Positions 51,483 through 61,975 of a DNA stretch of 64,000 nt are shown one piece after another; position 1 is the first letter of the stretch; each line of letters opens with the position of its first letter. The DNA comes from Phycisphaeraceae bacterium (GTDB lineage: Bacteria > Planctomycetota > Phycisphaerae > Phycisphaerales > UBA1924). The translations under genes were made by a program, and so were the position numbers. Under the pieces are notes generated by a model. That model did not search any database, had not been told where the DNA came from, and saw only the letters and a list, made by a program, of their open reading frames with translations. The stretch spans positions 62,001-126,000 of the forward strand of contig JAHBWW010000004.1 of the NCBI GenBank assembly GCA_019636795.1, written 5' to 3'.

Positions 51483-53215
51483 GGTGTGCGATCCTGAACT
51501 GATGGTTGGGGAGAAGTCGCAAACGGTTCCATTTTACTATCGTGTGATGCATGACAAAGTGATGAGATGAATGTGCGATGGCGAAAGGCGCACCCATCGA
51601 TGATCGTGAGAAGCGCGGGCGAAGTGAGAGAAGTAGAAAGGGGAAGGTGAATTGAATCGCCGGGGTTGAGGCCAGAAGCGAATGGAGGTTCGTCTGTACA
51701 ATCCGAGTCTGCATAATGGGCGAACCATCGCAGAACGCGGGTTTCGTCGCAAATGTGGACAAAGCGAGCCTGAGTTGTATTGAAGCGATAGATCGGCCGT
51801 GTATAGCGGACTTTGAGCGTGTTGTCATGCACTGAAGTGTGCAGTTGTGGCGACCCGGCGAAGACCAGACTGCGTGTCGATGCTGCGGTTGCACTTTCCG
51901 GGAGATAAGCGAGGCACTGAATCAAGCAATCGTCGGTCGTTGAGCCGAAGTTGGCACGATCAAAGTGCGTTGCGAGAAGTGTACAGCGTGTGCGCGAAGG
52001 CGCGTATAGAGATGCGTGTTCGAGAGTCTCGCGTAAAGGGGGGGTTCCTGCTGGGCAAACGATGATGCGATGGTCGCCTGTCTCAGCGATGGCCGCAGTT
52101 ATGGATTCGTCCCATGTTGCGTTGGGTGCGAACAAGGCAGCAAGTGAGCACGCATTGGCACAAACTTCCGAGTGGACTTCACGGACCTGAATCGATGCAG
52201 CATTGGGCTCTGAAAGCATGCGGTGCGCTGTGGTTTCAATGGCGCGCGCGCCGAGGTCGGCTGCGATTGTCCTGCGAGCCAGGCGCTGGGCGACGACAGC
52301 CGTGGTGCCGCTGCCACAGAAGAAATCGGCGACGAGATCGCCCGGCTCACTCGATGCTTCGACAATGCGCTCGAGGAGTTTCTCTGGCTTTTGGGTTGGG
52401 TATCCGGTTGATTCGTCGAGGATCGGGGACCGCGAGAGCATGGCGGGGCAGTCATTCCAGACCGAGCCGACGAGTCGGCCCTGATCGGCGTAGTAGTGGT
52501 AGGAGCGCCCGTTGATCTGGCGTGTACGAAAGTGCCTGCCTTGATCGTCGCGTTTGCGGAAGTGCGATTTGATGCTGGTCTGCGCGTAGGGCTCGCGCAG
52601 TGCGGGGTGATCGTGGCGGAAGGTGAAGTCAGCACCCTTCGAGAAACAGAGAATGTCGTTGTGCACGCAACTCCAGGCGCTGCGACTCTTGGCACCGTTG
52701 CCGAGGCTCCAGACGATCGCGCCGCGATCATATTCGCGGCCGAAGATTTCTTGCAGAATGCATCGCACCCAATGGCTCGTGCGTTGATCGACATGAACGT
52801 AAATTGAGCCATCTTCAGAGAGAAGTTCGCGACAAACGATGAACCGCTCGTAGAGAAACTGGATATAGGCGTCGAGCGTCGGCCAGCGGTCGCTGTATGC
52901 GAATATCGGCTCTGGGCGTTGCTCGGTGCGCAGGGCAGCGTCAAAGTCCATTCCTACGGCATAAGGCGGGTCGAGGTAGATCAGTTTGATGCGGCCACGA
53001 AAGTCTTCGAGAAGTGTGCACGCGACTGCAAGACACTCACCACGCACGAGAATGTTGGATGAGGCAGCGTCTGATCGCGAACTCACTTCGAGCGATTGCG
53101 ATTGCGTGCGAGCGAGTACGGCAGAAATGTCGGGTGCCCGCTTGCCAGCCCAGGACAGAGTTATACCAGGCTGGAGTGAGGCGTGTTGAGTGTGTTCGGG
53201 CCCGGATGTGTTCAC
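51479..53215 (-). CDS. Orphan DNA methyltransferase (beta class) with unknown C-terminal part
   Basis: A 578-residue protein. The methyltransferase core (residues about 60-330) has motif IV LIYLDPPYAVGMDFDAAL before motif I DLVADFFCGSGTTAVVAQRLA, with STGYPTQKPEKLLERIV between, i.e. a beta-class N6-adenine/N4-cytosine enzyme like the Mod subunits of type III systems. The C-terminal 240 residues (FAPNATWDESITAAIAETG onwards) match nothing I recognise and could hold target recognition. No restriction gene is adjacent. The start chosen is GTG 53215, which overlaps the transporter stop by 4 bases (GTGA); the longer frame to 53374 lies inside the transporter. It sits between transporter and BtpA genes, an odd position. 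Confidence 0.85.
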   Translation of the reverse strand: MNTSGPEHTQHASLQPGITLSWAGKRAPDISAVLARTQSQSLEVSSRSDAASSNILVRGECLAVACTLLEDFRGRIKLIYLDPPYAVGMDFDAALRTEQRPEPIFAYSDRWPTLDAYIQFLYERFIVCRELLSEDGSIYVHVDQRTSHWVRCILQEIFGREYDRGAIVWSLGNGAKSRSAWSCVHNDILCFSKGADFTFRHDHPALREPYAQTSIKSHFRKRDDQGRHFRTRQINGRSYHYYADQGRLVGSVWNDCPAMLSRSPILDESTGYPTQKPEKLLERIVEASSEPGDLVADFFCGSGTTAVVAQRLARRTIAADLGARAIETTAHRMLSEPNAASIQVREVHSEVCANACSLAALFAPNATWDESITAAIAETGDHRIIVCPAGTPPLRETLEHASLYAPSRTRCTLLATHFDRANFGSTTDDCLIQCLAYLPESATAASTRSLVFAGSPQLHTSVHDNTLKVRYTRPIYRFNTTQARFVHICDETRVLRWFAHYADSDCTDEPPFASGLNPGDSIHLPLSTSLTSPALLTIIDGCAFRHRTFISSLCHASHDSKMEPFATSPQPSVQDRTP

Positions 53216-54531
53216 AGCATGACTCCGACAATGCAAGCCGTCATCCATGATGCCATCGCTCCGCCGATCATGGCGCGAAGAGCCAGCTGTACAAAGTCGC
53301 GACGGCGTCCGGGGGCCAGTGCGCTCAGGCCTCCGATCTGGATTCCGATTGAAGCGAAGTTGGCAAACCCGCACAGTGCATAGGCCGCCATGCGTGCCGA
53401 ACGAGGGCTGAGCACGGGTGATTCGGTATTGATATCGCTAGCAAGACTGAGGTAAGCGATGAACTCTGTCACCACGATCTTCTCGCCCAGCAGCGAGCCG
53501 AAGAATGTGCATTCAGCCCAGGGCACGCCCATTGTCCAGGCCAGTGGCGCCAGAAGCCAGCCGAAAATAACCTTCATACTCAGTTCATCGACGCCGCGAG
53601 CATCGAGCGCCTGCGCGATCGGGGCCCATTCTCCCAGTGCGCGCAAAGGCCAATCAATGAGAGCGATGAGCGAGACGAATGCGATGAGCATGGCGGCAAC
53701 GTTGAGCGCGAGGCGCAGGCCATCGGTCGCGCCGATCGCTGCAGCGTCGAAGAGGTTGGCCGGTGGATCGAGTGGCTTGAGTGCGGCAACGTGCTCATCG
53801 GGCGGCGTGTCGGTTTCAGGCACGAGCAGCCTTGCCATCACGAATGCAGCGGGAGCGGACATGACGCTTGCAGTCAGCAGATGTCGAATCCACTCGGCCC
53901 GTACTGCTGCTGCGGCAGCCTGCGTGGCTTGATCGGCGTCGGCGGCTGCAGCGGGGGCCAGAAACATGACGAACCCGGCGAGCACGCTGCCTGCGATCGT
54001 CGCGAAACCACCGACCATGAGCGTCATGAGTTGGGCGCGGGTCATTGTGTCCAACAGTGGCTTGATGCACAACGGGGCTTCGGTTTGTCCTACGAAGACG
54101 TTGGACGCCATGGCGGTGGCTTCGGCCCCCGTGACGCCGAGTGTGCGACGAAGCACCCATGCAAACGCAGCAATAACGCGAGGCATCACGCCCAGGTAAT
54201 ACAGCACTCCCATCAGCGAGGCAAAGAAAATGATGATCGAAAGCACGCGGACCGCAAAGATGAATCCCCATGAGCCGGACGTATCACCCAGCGAACCGAA
54301 GACAAACGAAATGCCTGCGTCCGCGCGTCCAATGACACCGGCAATGCCGAAGGCGAGGTACTGCATGGCGTCGGCGGTAATCGGCACGCGCAGCATGAGC
54401 AACGCGGCAGCGACCTGGAGCGACAAGCCCCCAGCGATAAGTTTCCAATCGAGCGATTTCCTGCGCGGCCCGAGCATCCACGCGATCGCGATCAGCACAC
54501 CAATCCCGATGAACCCCTGCACGTTGGGCAC
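53212..54531 (-). CDS. Concentrative nucleoside transporter (CNT/NupC family)
   Basis: A 439-residue membrane protein of the CNT family, which imports nucleosides with Na+ or H+. Signature segments: IGRADAGISFVFGSLGD, SIIIFFASLMGVLYYLGVMP, NVFVGQTEAPLCIKPLLDTMT (gate loop with the conserved Gln-Thr-Glu-Ala-Pro), FATIAGSVLAGFVMF, and AAYALCGFANFASIGIQIGGL near the C-terminus. The start is a GTG at 54531 (VPNVQGF) preceded by AAAGGAGG with a 5-base gap; the longer frame starting at 54609 extends into the divergent gene. First gene of the coupled operon with the methyltransferase and BtpA. Confidence 0.92.
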   Translation of the reverse strand: MPNVQGFIGIGVLIAIAWMLGPRRKSLDWKLIAGGLSLQVAAALLMLRVPITADAMQYLAFGIAGVIGRADAGISFVFGSLGDTSGSWGFIFAVRVLSIIIFFASLMGVLYYLGVMPRVIAAFAWVLRRTLGVTGAEATAMASNVFVGQTEAPLCIKPLLDTMTRAQLMTLMVGGFATIAGSVLAGFVMFLAPAAAADADQATQAAAAAVRAEWIRHLLTASVMSAPAAFVMARLLVPETDTPPDEHVAALKPLDPPANLFDAAAIGATDGLRLALNVAAMLIAFVSLIALIDWPLRALGEWAPIAQALDARGVDELSMKVIFGWLLAPLAWTMGVPWAECTFFGSLLGEKIVVTEFIAYLSLASDINTESPVLSPRSARMAAYALCGFANFASIGIQIGGLSALAPGRRRDFVQLALRAMIGGAMASWMTACIVGVML

Positions 54532-54575
54532 GCATGCCTCCTTTGACAGTGCATGGTACAGCAAAACATCAGCAT

Positions 54576-55202
54576 ATGGTTGAGGCAGTGGAAGATGTGC
54601 ACTGGCCACACATGATCCCCATGGAAAAGGCTCCGGATTTGATCCGGGACCTCGTGGCGTCGCGTTCGGGCTCTCCCCGCCAGATCGTCGGTATCACCGG
54701 CCCGGTCGGGGCGGGCAAGTCCACCCTCGCGCGCGAGTTGACCAGGCCCGCTGGCATCATCGTTGCAACTGATGACTATCTGCCTGACTACTCCGACCTT
54801 CCTGAGCATGAACGGGACGACCCAAAGCACGCGGATCTTGACGCGCTCGCAACCCATCTCGCACAGTTACGACTTGGCATGACGGTCGAATCCCCGGTCT
54901 GGTGTTTCAAAGAACATCGACGCGTGGCCACGCGGCGGATTGAGCCAGCGATGTTGATTGTCTGCGAGGGGATTCATGCGTTCGATCCACGGGTCCGACA
55001 GATGCTTGATGTGGCGGTCTACGTCGAGGCACCCGCCGATCAACGCTGGCGGCGGTGGGAGGCTATCGAAAGGGCGGGCGAGCGGGGATGGGGGATCGAG
55101 CGGGCCAGGCAGTTTTTCGAGGGGGTTGCGGAGCCGACATTCGCGCACGTTTCGGAGCGATGGCGAGCGAGCGCGGATGTGGTCGTTGTCAATCCCGGTT
55201 AA
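54576..55202 (+). CDS. Uridine kinase-like P-loop kinase
   Basis: A 208-residue P-loop NTPase of the uridine kinase/phosphoribulokinase type: Walker A GITGPVGAGKSTLAREL, the acceptor-site Asp in IIVATDDYLPDYSDLP, VESPVWCFKEHRRV, MLIVCEGIHAF and LDVAVYVEAPADQRWRRWEA. Substrate is not certain; uridine or another nucleoside fits with the divergent nucleoside transporter next to it. The start is unclear: ATG 54576, or ATG 54621 (MIPMEK) close by, have no good ribosome binding site. Only about 45 bases separate it from the transporter start, so the promoters must overlap. Confidence 0.82.
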   Translation: MVEAVEDVHWPHMIPMEKAPDLIRDLVASRSGSPRQIVGITGPVGAGKSTLARELTRPAGIIVATDDYLPDYSDLPEHERDDPKHADLDALATHLAQLRLGMTVESPVWCFKEHRRVATRRIEPAMLIVCEGIHAFDPRVRQMLDVAVYVEAPADQRWRRWEAIERAGERGWGIERARQFFEGVAEPTFAHVSERWRASADVVVVNPG

Positions 55203-55345
55203 GTGCCCGCGTCTACACTGGCCGAGTGATTCAAGCAGTTTGTGTCGTGTTGAGTGTGCTCGCGTTCTGCTCGGTACTTGTCGTGTGGAGCTGAGCGCTG
55301 GCTGCTTGGCAGTTTGATGTGGTCCAAAGCAAGGACAACCAGACA

Positions 55346-56545
55346 ATGCTCATCGCCGGACATCTTCTCGTGCATGATGGATCAACCAGCCGGCTCGAGA
55401 GAGGCTGGCTGCTGGCGCGCGATAGGCTGATTGTGCAGATGGGGGCGGGCGAAGCACCGGCAGCAGCGGATCTGGGTGGAGATGACTTCATCATCATGCC
55501 AGGGTTTGTCGATGCGCATGTACACCTGCCGCAGTACGACGCGATTGGTATCGCGGGTCTCGAACTGCTTGAGTGGCTCGAGTGTGTGATCTTCCCGGCC
55601 GAGGCGTTGTGGGCGGATACGGACTACGCCGCAGCGATGGCCCAGCGGGCGGTGCGCGGACTGATTTCGTTTGGCACGACGGCGATGGCGGCGTATGCCA
55701 GCGTGCACCCAGCCGGTGCGCGGGCAGCAATGGAGGCCGCAGCGGCCTTGGGAGTGCGCGGGGTGCTGGGGCCTTCGCTGATGGACCGCAACGCACCCCC
55801 CGAGTTGTGCCTGCCGCGCGAGGTGCAACTGGCCGAACTGGCGCGGTTCGAGCGCGTCGGGCGGCTCGAACCGGCGGTGACGCCTCGGTTCGCGGTGGCG
55901 TGCACGCCCGAACTGATGCGTGACGCGGCCCAACTTGCAGCCCGGCGAGGGTGGACGATCCAGACTCATCTGGCCGAGACCCACGCCGAGGTGGCGCTGG
56001 TCGAGTCGCTGTTCCCGGGGCGTTCGTATACGCAGGTCTACGACGACGTGGGCCTGCTCACCCCGCGGACGATCCTGGCACACACGATTCACCTTGCGCC
56101 TGCCGATGCAGCGCTCATCGAGTCCCGCGGTTCATGCGCAGCCCACTGCCCGACCGCGAATCGGTTTCTCGAAGCCGGCATTATGGATCGCGCGGGGCTG
56201 GCAACGGCCGGCATTCCGGTCGCGCTCGGGAGCGATATCGCGGGCGGCCCGGACCGGAGCATGGTGCGCGTGGCCCGGGCGATGATCGAGTCGGCCCGTG
56301 CGCGTGGCGATGAGGCACCGACGGCTGCGCAGGCGTTTCATGCGATCACTGCGGGCAGCGCTGCGGCGCTGGGATGGCATGGTTGCGGAACACTCACGAC
56401 CGGGGTCGACGCGGATGTGGTTGTGGTCCGTCCAGATCGCGCGTGGTTGACGAGTCCCGACCCGCTGGGCACGCTGCTTTACAGTTGGGATGATCGATGG
56501 ATCCGTTCTGTGCTGGTAGCGGGTAGGGTCATGTTCACAGCGTGA
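55346..56545 (+). CDS. guaD: Guanine deaminase-type amidohydrolase
   Basis: A 399-residue zinc hydrolase that by family converts guanine to xanthine. The zinc site is made of PGFVDAHVHLPQYD, a later His in QTHLAETHAEV, HTIHLAP and the Asp of ALGSDIAGGPD; LELLEWLECVIFPAE is a guanine-deaminase-like segment. Length is slightly shorter than usual (about 430). ATG 55346 (MLIAGHLL) is chosen; GTG 55319 (MVQSKDNQ) is an alternative. It sits beside a nucleoside-kinase-like gene and a nucleoside transporter, so a purine/pyrimidine salvage cluster is plausible. Confidence 0.82.
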   Translation: MLIAGHLLVHDGSTSRLERGWLLARDRLIVQMGAGEAPAAADLGGDDFIIMPGFVDAHVHLPQYDAIGIAGLELLEWLECVIFPAEALWADTDYAAAMAQRAVRGLISFGTTAMAAYASVHPAGARAAMEAAAALGVRGVLGPSLMDRNAPPELCLPREVQLAELARFERVGRLEPAVTPRFAVACTPELMRDAAQLAARRGWTIQTHLAETHAEVALVESLFPGRSYTQVYDDVGLLTPRTILAHTIHLAPADAALIESRGSCAAHCPTANRFLEAGIMDRAGLATAGIPVALGSDIAGGPDRSMVRVARAMIESARARGDEAPTAAQAFHAITAGSAAALGWHGCGTLTTGVDADVVVVRPDRAWLTSPDPLGTLLYSWDDRWIRSVLVAGRVMFTA

Positions 56546-56577
56546 AGCGCTTGCGCAGCGGGGCCGGTTCTGCTCAT

Positions 56578-58272
56578 TCAACTGGGCATGCCGGCTGCGC
56601 GGGCCTGACGGCTGATCGCGATGAGTTGCTTCATCGCCGTGCGCAGGTCCATGGCGCTGTGCCCGCGACCGAAGGCATCGTGCAGGGCCGAGTACACCGC
56701 GAAGAGTTCGTCGTACACGCGCGTTGCGGCGGGGTTGGGTACCAGCACGCGGCTGGGCGGGCGTGTCATGGCGGCGATGGCGGCAGGCATGTCGGGGTGA
56801 GCACCCGCGGCGACGGCGGCGCAGATCGCTCCGCCCAGCGCACAGGCCTGTGAAGACTCGGCCACATGCATCGGGCGTCCGATGGCGTCGGCGTAGATCT
56901 GCATGGCCAGCGGGTTCTTCTCGGCGATGCCGCCGCAGACGATGATGGTGTCGAGCGCTGTGCCCTGCTCGGCCAGACGGTCGATGATGGTGCGCGCGCC
57001 AAAGGCGGTGGCCTCGATCAGGGCACGGTAGATCTCGGCCGCGGTGGTGTGCAGGGTCTGGCCGATCAGCACTCCGCTCAAAAGCGGATCGACCAGCACG
57101 CACCGATTCCCGTTGTTCCAGTCGAGGGCGACCAGCCCGCTTGCGCCGGGGGCCAGACGTGCAGCCTCGCGCGTGAGCTCCTCATGCGTCCGGGCGATCG
57201 CAGCAGCGTCGCTCCCGCTGCGCGCGACGTGGCGCACGAACCAGTCGAAGAGATCACCAACCGCGCTCTGTCCAGCTTCGATCCCGAGGCAGCCGGGCAC
57301 AACCGACCCATCGACAACGCCGCACACGCCAGGAATGTCGAGCGACGATCCCGCTTCGGCGATGAGGATGTCGCAGGTGCTTGTGCCCATGATCTTGACC
57401 ATGCTGCCCGCGCGCACGCCCGAGCCGATTGCTCCCAGGTGTGCGTCGATACCTCCAGCCGCAATGACGACGCGCGGCGAAAGCCCGCAACGGGCCGCGA
57501 GTGGGGCGGTCAGCGTGCCAATAGGCGTTGTGCTCGTCACCGCCGGCACCGCGCACGACTCACGCACGCCCGCGAGGGCCGGGTGCAGGCGTTCGAGCAC
57601 GGCAACGGGCGGATAGCCGCCCAGATCCGCCGCGTAGAGCGCCTTGTGTCCGGCGGCGCACACGTTGCGGGGCATCGTGGCCGCGTCGCTCAGACCCGCG
57701 AGCACCGCCGGGATGTAGTCGCTCTGTTCGACCCAGGTTGCAGCCGCGCGCGCCACGCGCTGGTTCGTGCGCGCGACACGCAGGATCTTGGACCAGAACC
57801 ACTCGCTCGAGTACGTCATGCCGCAGCGGGCCAGATGAGCGGGGGCGCTTCGCGTCAGTTCGGCGGTGATCTGGACCGCCTCGGCATGGGCGGTGTGATC
57901 CTTCCACAGGTGTGCCAGCGCGTCAGGATCGCCCGCAAAAGCCGCGTCCAGCGCCAGCGGCCGCAGGGCAGCGTCCACCGGGATCGGGGTCGAGGCGGTG
58001 GCATCGACGCCGATGCCCACGATGCTGGCGATGTCGATCGAGGCCGCGGCCTTGCACGCGACCTGCCCGAGCAGAGCGTCGATCGCGGCCAGATAGTCGC
58101 CCGGGTGCTGGCGCGCCAGGTTCGCATCGGTTGCGCTGGTGATGACTCCTGCCGTGCCGCTCGGGTAGTCGAAGGTGGCCGACGCGATGATCGCGCCATC
58201 GCTGATGCGGGCCACGATGGCCCGGGCGCTGGAAGTGCCAAAGTCCAGCCCGATCACGCAAGGCCCGCTCAC
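56578..58272 (-). CDS. araB: L-ribulokinase (FGGY family)
   Basis: A 564-residue sugar kinase that phosphorylates L-ribulose. It begins GLDFGTSSARAIV, followed by VGIGVDATASTPIPVD, LWKDHTAHAEAVQI, MTYSSEWFWSKILRV, WVEQSDYIPAVLAG and SMVKIMGTSTCDILI, then LIEATAFGARTIID and CGGIAEKNPLAMQIYADAIG at the nucleotide-binding side. The order and the KDHTA and SEWFWSKI motifs point to AraB rather than other FGGY kinases. GTG 58272 follows directly on the TAA of the PhoU-like gene, so the two are co-transcribed. No other arabinose gene is in the window. Confidence 0.87.
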   Translation of the reverse strand: MSGPCVIGLDFGTSSARAIVARISDGAIIASATFDYPSGTAGVITSATDANLARQHPGDYLAAIDALLGQVACKAAASIDIASIVGIGVDATASTPIPVDAALRPLALDAAFAGDPDALAHLWKDHTAHAEAVQITAELTRSAPAHLARCGMTYSSEWFWSKILRVARTNQRVARAAATWVEQSDYIPAVLAGLSDAATMPRNVCAAGHKALYAADLGGYPPVAVLERLHPALAGVRESCAVPAVTSTTPIGTLTAPLAARCGLSPRVVIAAGGIDAHLGAIGSGVRAGSMVKIMGTSTCDILIAEAGSSLDIPGVCGVVDGSVVPGCLGIEAGQSAVGDLFDWFVRHVARSGSDAAAIARTHEELTREAARLAPGASGLVALDWNNGNRCVLVDPLLSGVLIGQTLHTTAAEIYRALIEATAFGARTIIDRLAEQGTALDTIIVCGGIAEKNPLAMQIYADAIGRPMHVAESSQACALGGAICAAVAAGAHPDMPAAIAAMTRPPSRVLVPNPAATRVYDELFAVYSALHDAFGRGHSAMDLRTAMKQLIAISRQARAAGMPS

Positions 58273-58989
58273 TTACGGCTCCTCGGCGCTGGGGCGCTCG
58301 ACCCATTGCTCATCCGTGTGCCTGACGATCAGCCCGGTCTGCATGTAGATCACCTGTTCGGCGATGTTGGTGCAGTGGTCTGCGATGAACATGCAGTGGC
58401 TGACGAGTTCCTGCAAGTTGAAGGCGGCATCGACGCTCATGGCCCCTGCGGCCACGCGCTGTTCGGCCGTGCGCAGGATCCGGGCCTTGAAACCCTCGAC
58501 CACATGCTCGCTGGCCAGCACCACCCGCGCCACATCCGCGTCCTGGCGTGCAAAGGCCCGCATCGCGTCGCGCATGAGTCCGACCACGCTGTTGGTCATC
58601 ACGCGCGTCGTCGCGGGCAGGTCGCGCTGGCCCGCATCGGCGACCGCCGCCAATGCGGCAATTTCGCCCCCGGCGTCGGCGATCCGCTCGACTTCGTTGT
58701 TGACTTTGACCACGGTCAGCAGCTGGCGGATCGTCGCGGGCGCGACGGTGATGCAGGTTGCCGCGGCCGCGGTGAGCAGTTCGACGGCGTGCTGCTCAAT
58801 CTCGACATCGATCCGGTCGATCTCGTCATCGGCGGTCATGGCCGCTCTGGCGGCCTGTGCATCACAGGCGTAAAACGCCACCAGCGCGTCTTCGACCAGC
58901 CCCAGCGCCAACTGGCCCATCGCGCTCAGACGCCGGTGCAGCGTTTCGATGCCGTCCGCAAACTCTTCCCTGGTCAGATCGGGAGCCAT
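58273..58989 (-). CDS. PhoU-like protein
   Basis: A 238-residue all-helical protein with two PhoU-type three-helix bundles: FADGIETLHRRLSAMGQLAL, EIDRIDVEIEQHAVELL, QLLTVVKVNNEVERIADAGGEI for the first and VVGLMRDAMRAFARQDADV, EELVSHCMFIADHCTNIAEQV-like segments for the second. PhoU proteins tie phosphate transport to two-component control, but no pst genes lie here. ATG 58989 is chosen; the frame upstream to 59322 overlaps enolase on the other strand. The ribulokinase gene starts directly after its stop. Confidence 0.82.
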   Translation of the reverse strand: MAPDLTREEFADGIETLHRRLSAMGQLALGLVEDALVAFYACDAQAARAAMTADDEIDRIDVEIEQHAVELLTAAAATCITVAPATIRQLLTVVKVNNEVERIADAGGEIAALAAVADAGQRDLPATTRVMTNSVVGLMRDAMRAFARQDADVARVVLASEHVVEGFKARILRTAEQRVAAGAMSVDAAFNLQELVSHCMFIADHCTNIAEQVIYMQTGLIVRHTDEQWVERPSAEEP

Positions 58990-59062
58990 ATCTGCAAAGG
59001 ATACACGCCCTGCATCGCCCGTGCGGGCAGTTCGGCTCGGCGACCGCGCTATCCTTGCGTGA

Positions 59063-60379
<1,317 letters not shown>

Positions 60380-60534
60380 GCCGGGTCGGGCGGTGCGGCA
60401 TTGACCACCAGTTCTTCGTGAGCGCAGCTGGCCTCCGGCGGGTACCGAACTGTCGGACAAAATGCGCACCGTGCAGGTTGGGGCACTTGCCGCAATATCT
60501 TGGTCGCAAGGCACTTGCCCGCGGCCGCCTCGCC

Positions 60535-61752
60535 TTAGGGGCAGCCCTCGCTGAAGGCTGCAAGGAATGCCTGCACGTCAAAGAAGTTGAAGAACCCGTC
60601 AGCCGTGAAATCGGCCCGGGCATCTTGAGCCGCAAACAGGCTCAGGAACAACTGCACATCAAAGAAGTCGAGCACTCCGTCGGCGTTGAGGTCCGCCGGA
60701 CACTCGGGCGGCGGGGGCGGCGGACCGCCAGGCCCAAAGCGGAAGGCTCGCCACTGGCCTTGCGCGTTCTGAGCGTTGCCCACGATGTACTGGCCGTTCG
60801 TCGAGATGCCCGTGGCCTCGGCCTCGTTGCCGCCCAGCGTCCCGATGTCCACCATGCCCGCGATCGCGTCCCAGCGGAAAGCCCGCTTGCGGTTCTGGCT
60901 GTCGCGCGACCAGCCGACGATCACGGATCCATCGGCCGAGATGCCCGTCGCGGCCGAACTGGTCCCGCCCAGCGTGCCCAGCGCGAGCATTCCATGCTCG
61001 GCCGTCCAGCGAAAGGCGAGCAGGTTCTGGTTCGCATCGCCCGCCATGCCCGCGACCACCGTGCCGTCGGCACTCACAGCCTGTGCCGAGCCGATCTGCC
61101 CGCCGAAACTGGGCAGGATCGTGACTCCGGTCGGTTGCGACCAGACAAAGGGGCGGTATGAACTGGCACCCGTGCGGATGATGCCGACAACCACCGACCC
61201 GTCGGCGTTGACGCCGTAGCCCTCGCTGTCGGCATTGCCGGTGAGATTCTCAGGAAGTCCGTTGCCAACCCAGCGGGCCGCCTTCCGCCAGCCGCCGGGC
61301 ACTTCGGCCCAGCCGACCGTCACCAGCCCATCGTCACTGACGGCAAACGCCTCGGACCGGACCCCGTCCAGCGGAGCCAGTTCGACCATCGGGCCTGGAG
61401 CAACCCATCGAAACGCCCGCCAGCGGTTGTCTGCGTTGTACGACTGCCCGACCACCACATCGCCCAGTGCCGACACCCCGCGCCCGAAGGAACTCACTCC
61501 GCCAAGGGTGCCCAGATTCTCGATTGTGCCCGGCGCCGTCCAGCGCACAGCCCGCCACTGGTTCTGCTCGGTGTACTGCTGGCCAACGACGATGCCGCCC
61601 AGAATCGAAGCGTCCGAGGCCGAGTGCAGACCCAGGTCGAGCATCAGGGCCCGCTCATCCTGCGCCGCGACTGCGGGCACAAGCAGCCCGAACGTCGACG
61701 CCGCAATGACCCAGGCGACGCTTCGCCGCTTGCCACACTGCACCATGAGCAT
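60535..61752 (-). CDS. Secreted HAF-repeat protein with GC-type dockerin-like tail
   Basis: A 405-residue exported protein. The signal peptide (VAWVIAASTFGLLVPAVAAQ) is followed by about seven repeats of the HAF type, e.g. ENLGTLGGVSSFGRGVSALG, DVVVGQSYNADNRWRAFRW, GTLGGTSSAATGISADGSVIV, which fold as a beta-propeller-like structure of unknown function. A proline linker leads to a duplicated EF-hand tail (DLNADGVLDFFDV, FTADGFFNFFDV) ending FSEGCP. Two ATGs at 61752/61746 are possible starts. Convergent to enolase with about 155 bases between stops. Confidence 0.87.
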   Translation of the reverse strand: MLMVQCGKRRSVAWVIAASTFGLLVPAVAAQDERALMLDLGLHSASDASILGGIVVGQQYTEQNQWRAVRWTAPGTIENLGTLGGVSSFGRGVSALGDVVVGQSYNADNRWRAFRWVAPGPMVELAPLDGVRSEAFAVSDDGLVTVGWAEVPGGWRKAARWVGNGLPENLTGNADSEGYGVNADGSVVVGIIRTGASSYRPFVWSQPTGVTILPSFGGQIGSAQAVSADGTVVAGMAGDANQNLLAFRWTAEHGMLALGTLGGTSSAATGISADGSVIVGWSRDSQNRKRAFRWDAIAGMVDIGTLGGNEAEATGISTNGQYIVGNAQNAQGQWRAFRFGPGGPPPPPPECPADLNADGVLDFFDVQLFLSLFAAQDARADFTADGFFNFFDVQAFLAAFSEGCP

Positions 61753-61975
61753 CTTTCCCTACCCCCCGGCGACGGACGCCGCTGCGGGTCAATTTGCCGA
61801 CTTCGCTGCGACCGCGGGAGGCAGCATAGAGGCCTCAAGTTCGCATTGCAAGGGAATTTACGCTGTCGTTCCGGGTATTTACGTCGGCGGGAGATGGGAA
61901 AAATGGGTGGAATTTTGTAGAGAATCAACCGAATTAGCGAAACTCGTAGGGAGAATTGCTGGTAGACTCCATACG

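Noticed and set aside
60450-60534. Terminator of enolase formed by the two GGCACTTGCC copies
   Set aside because: They are direct, not inverted repeats, and no stable stem with a U-run could be found.
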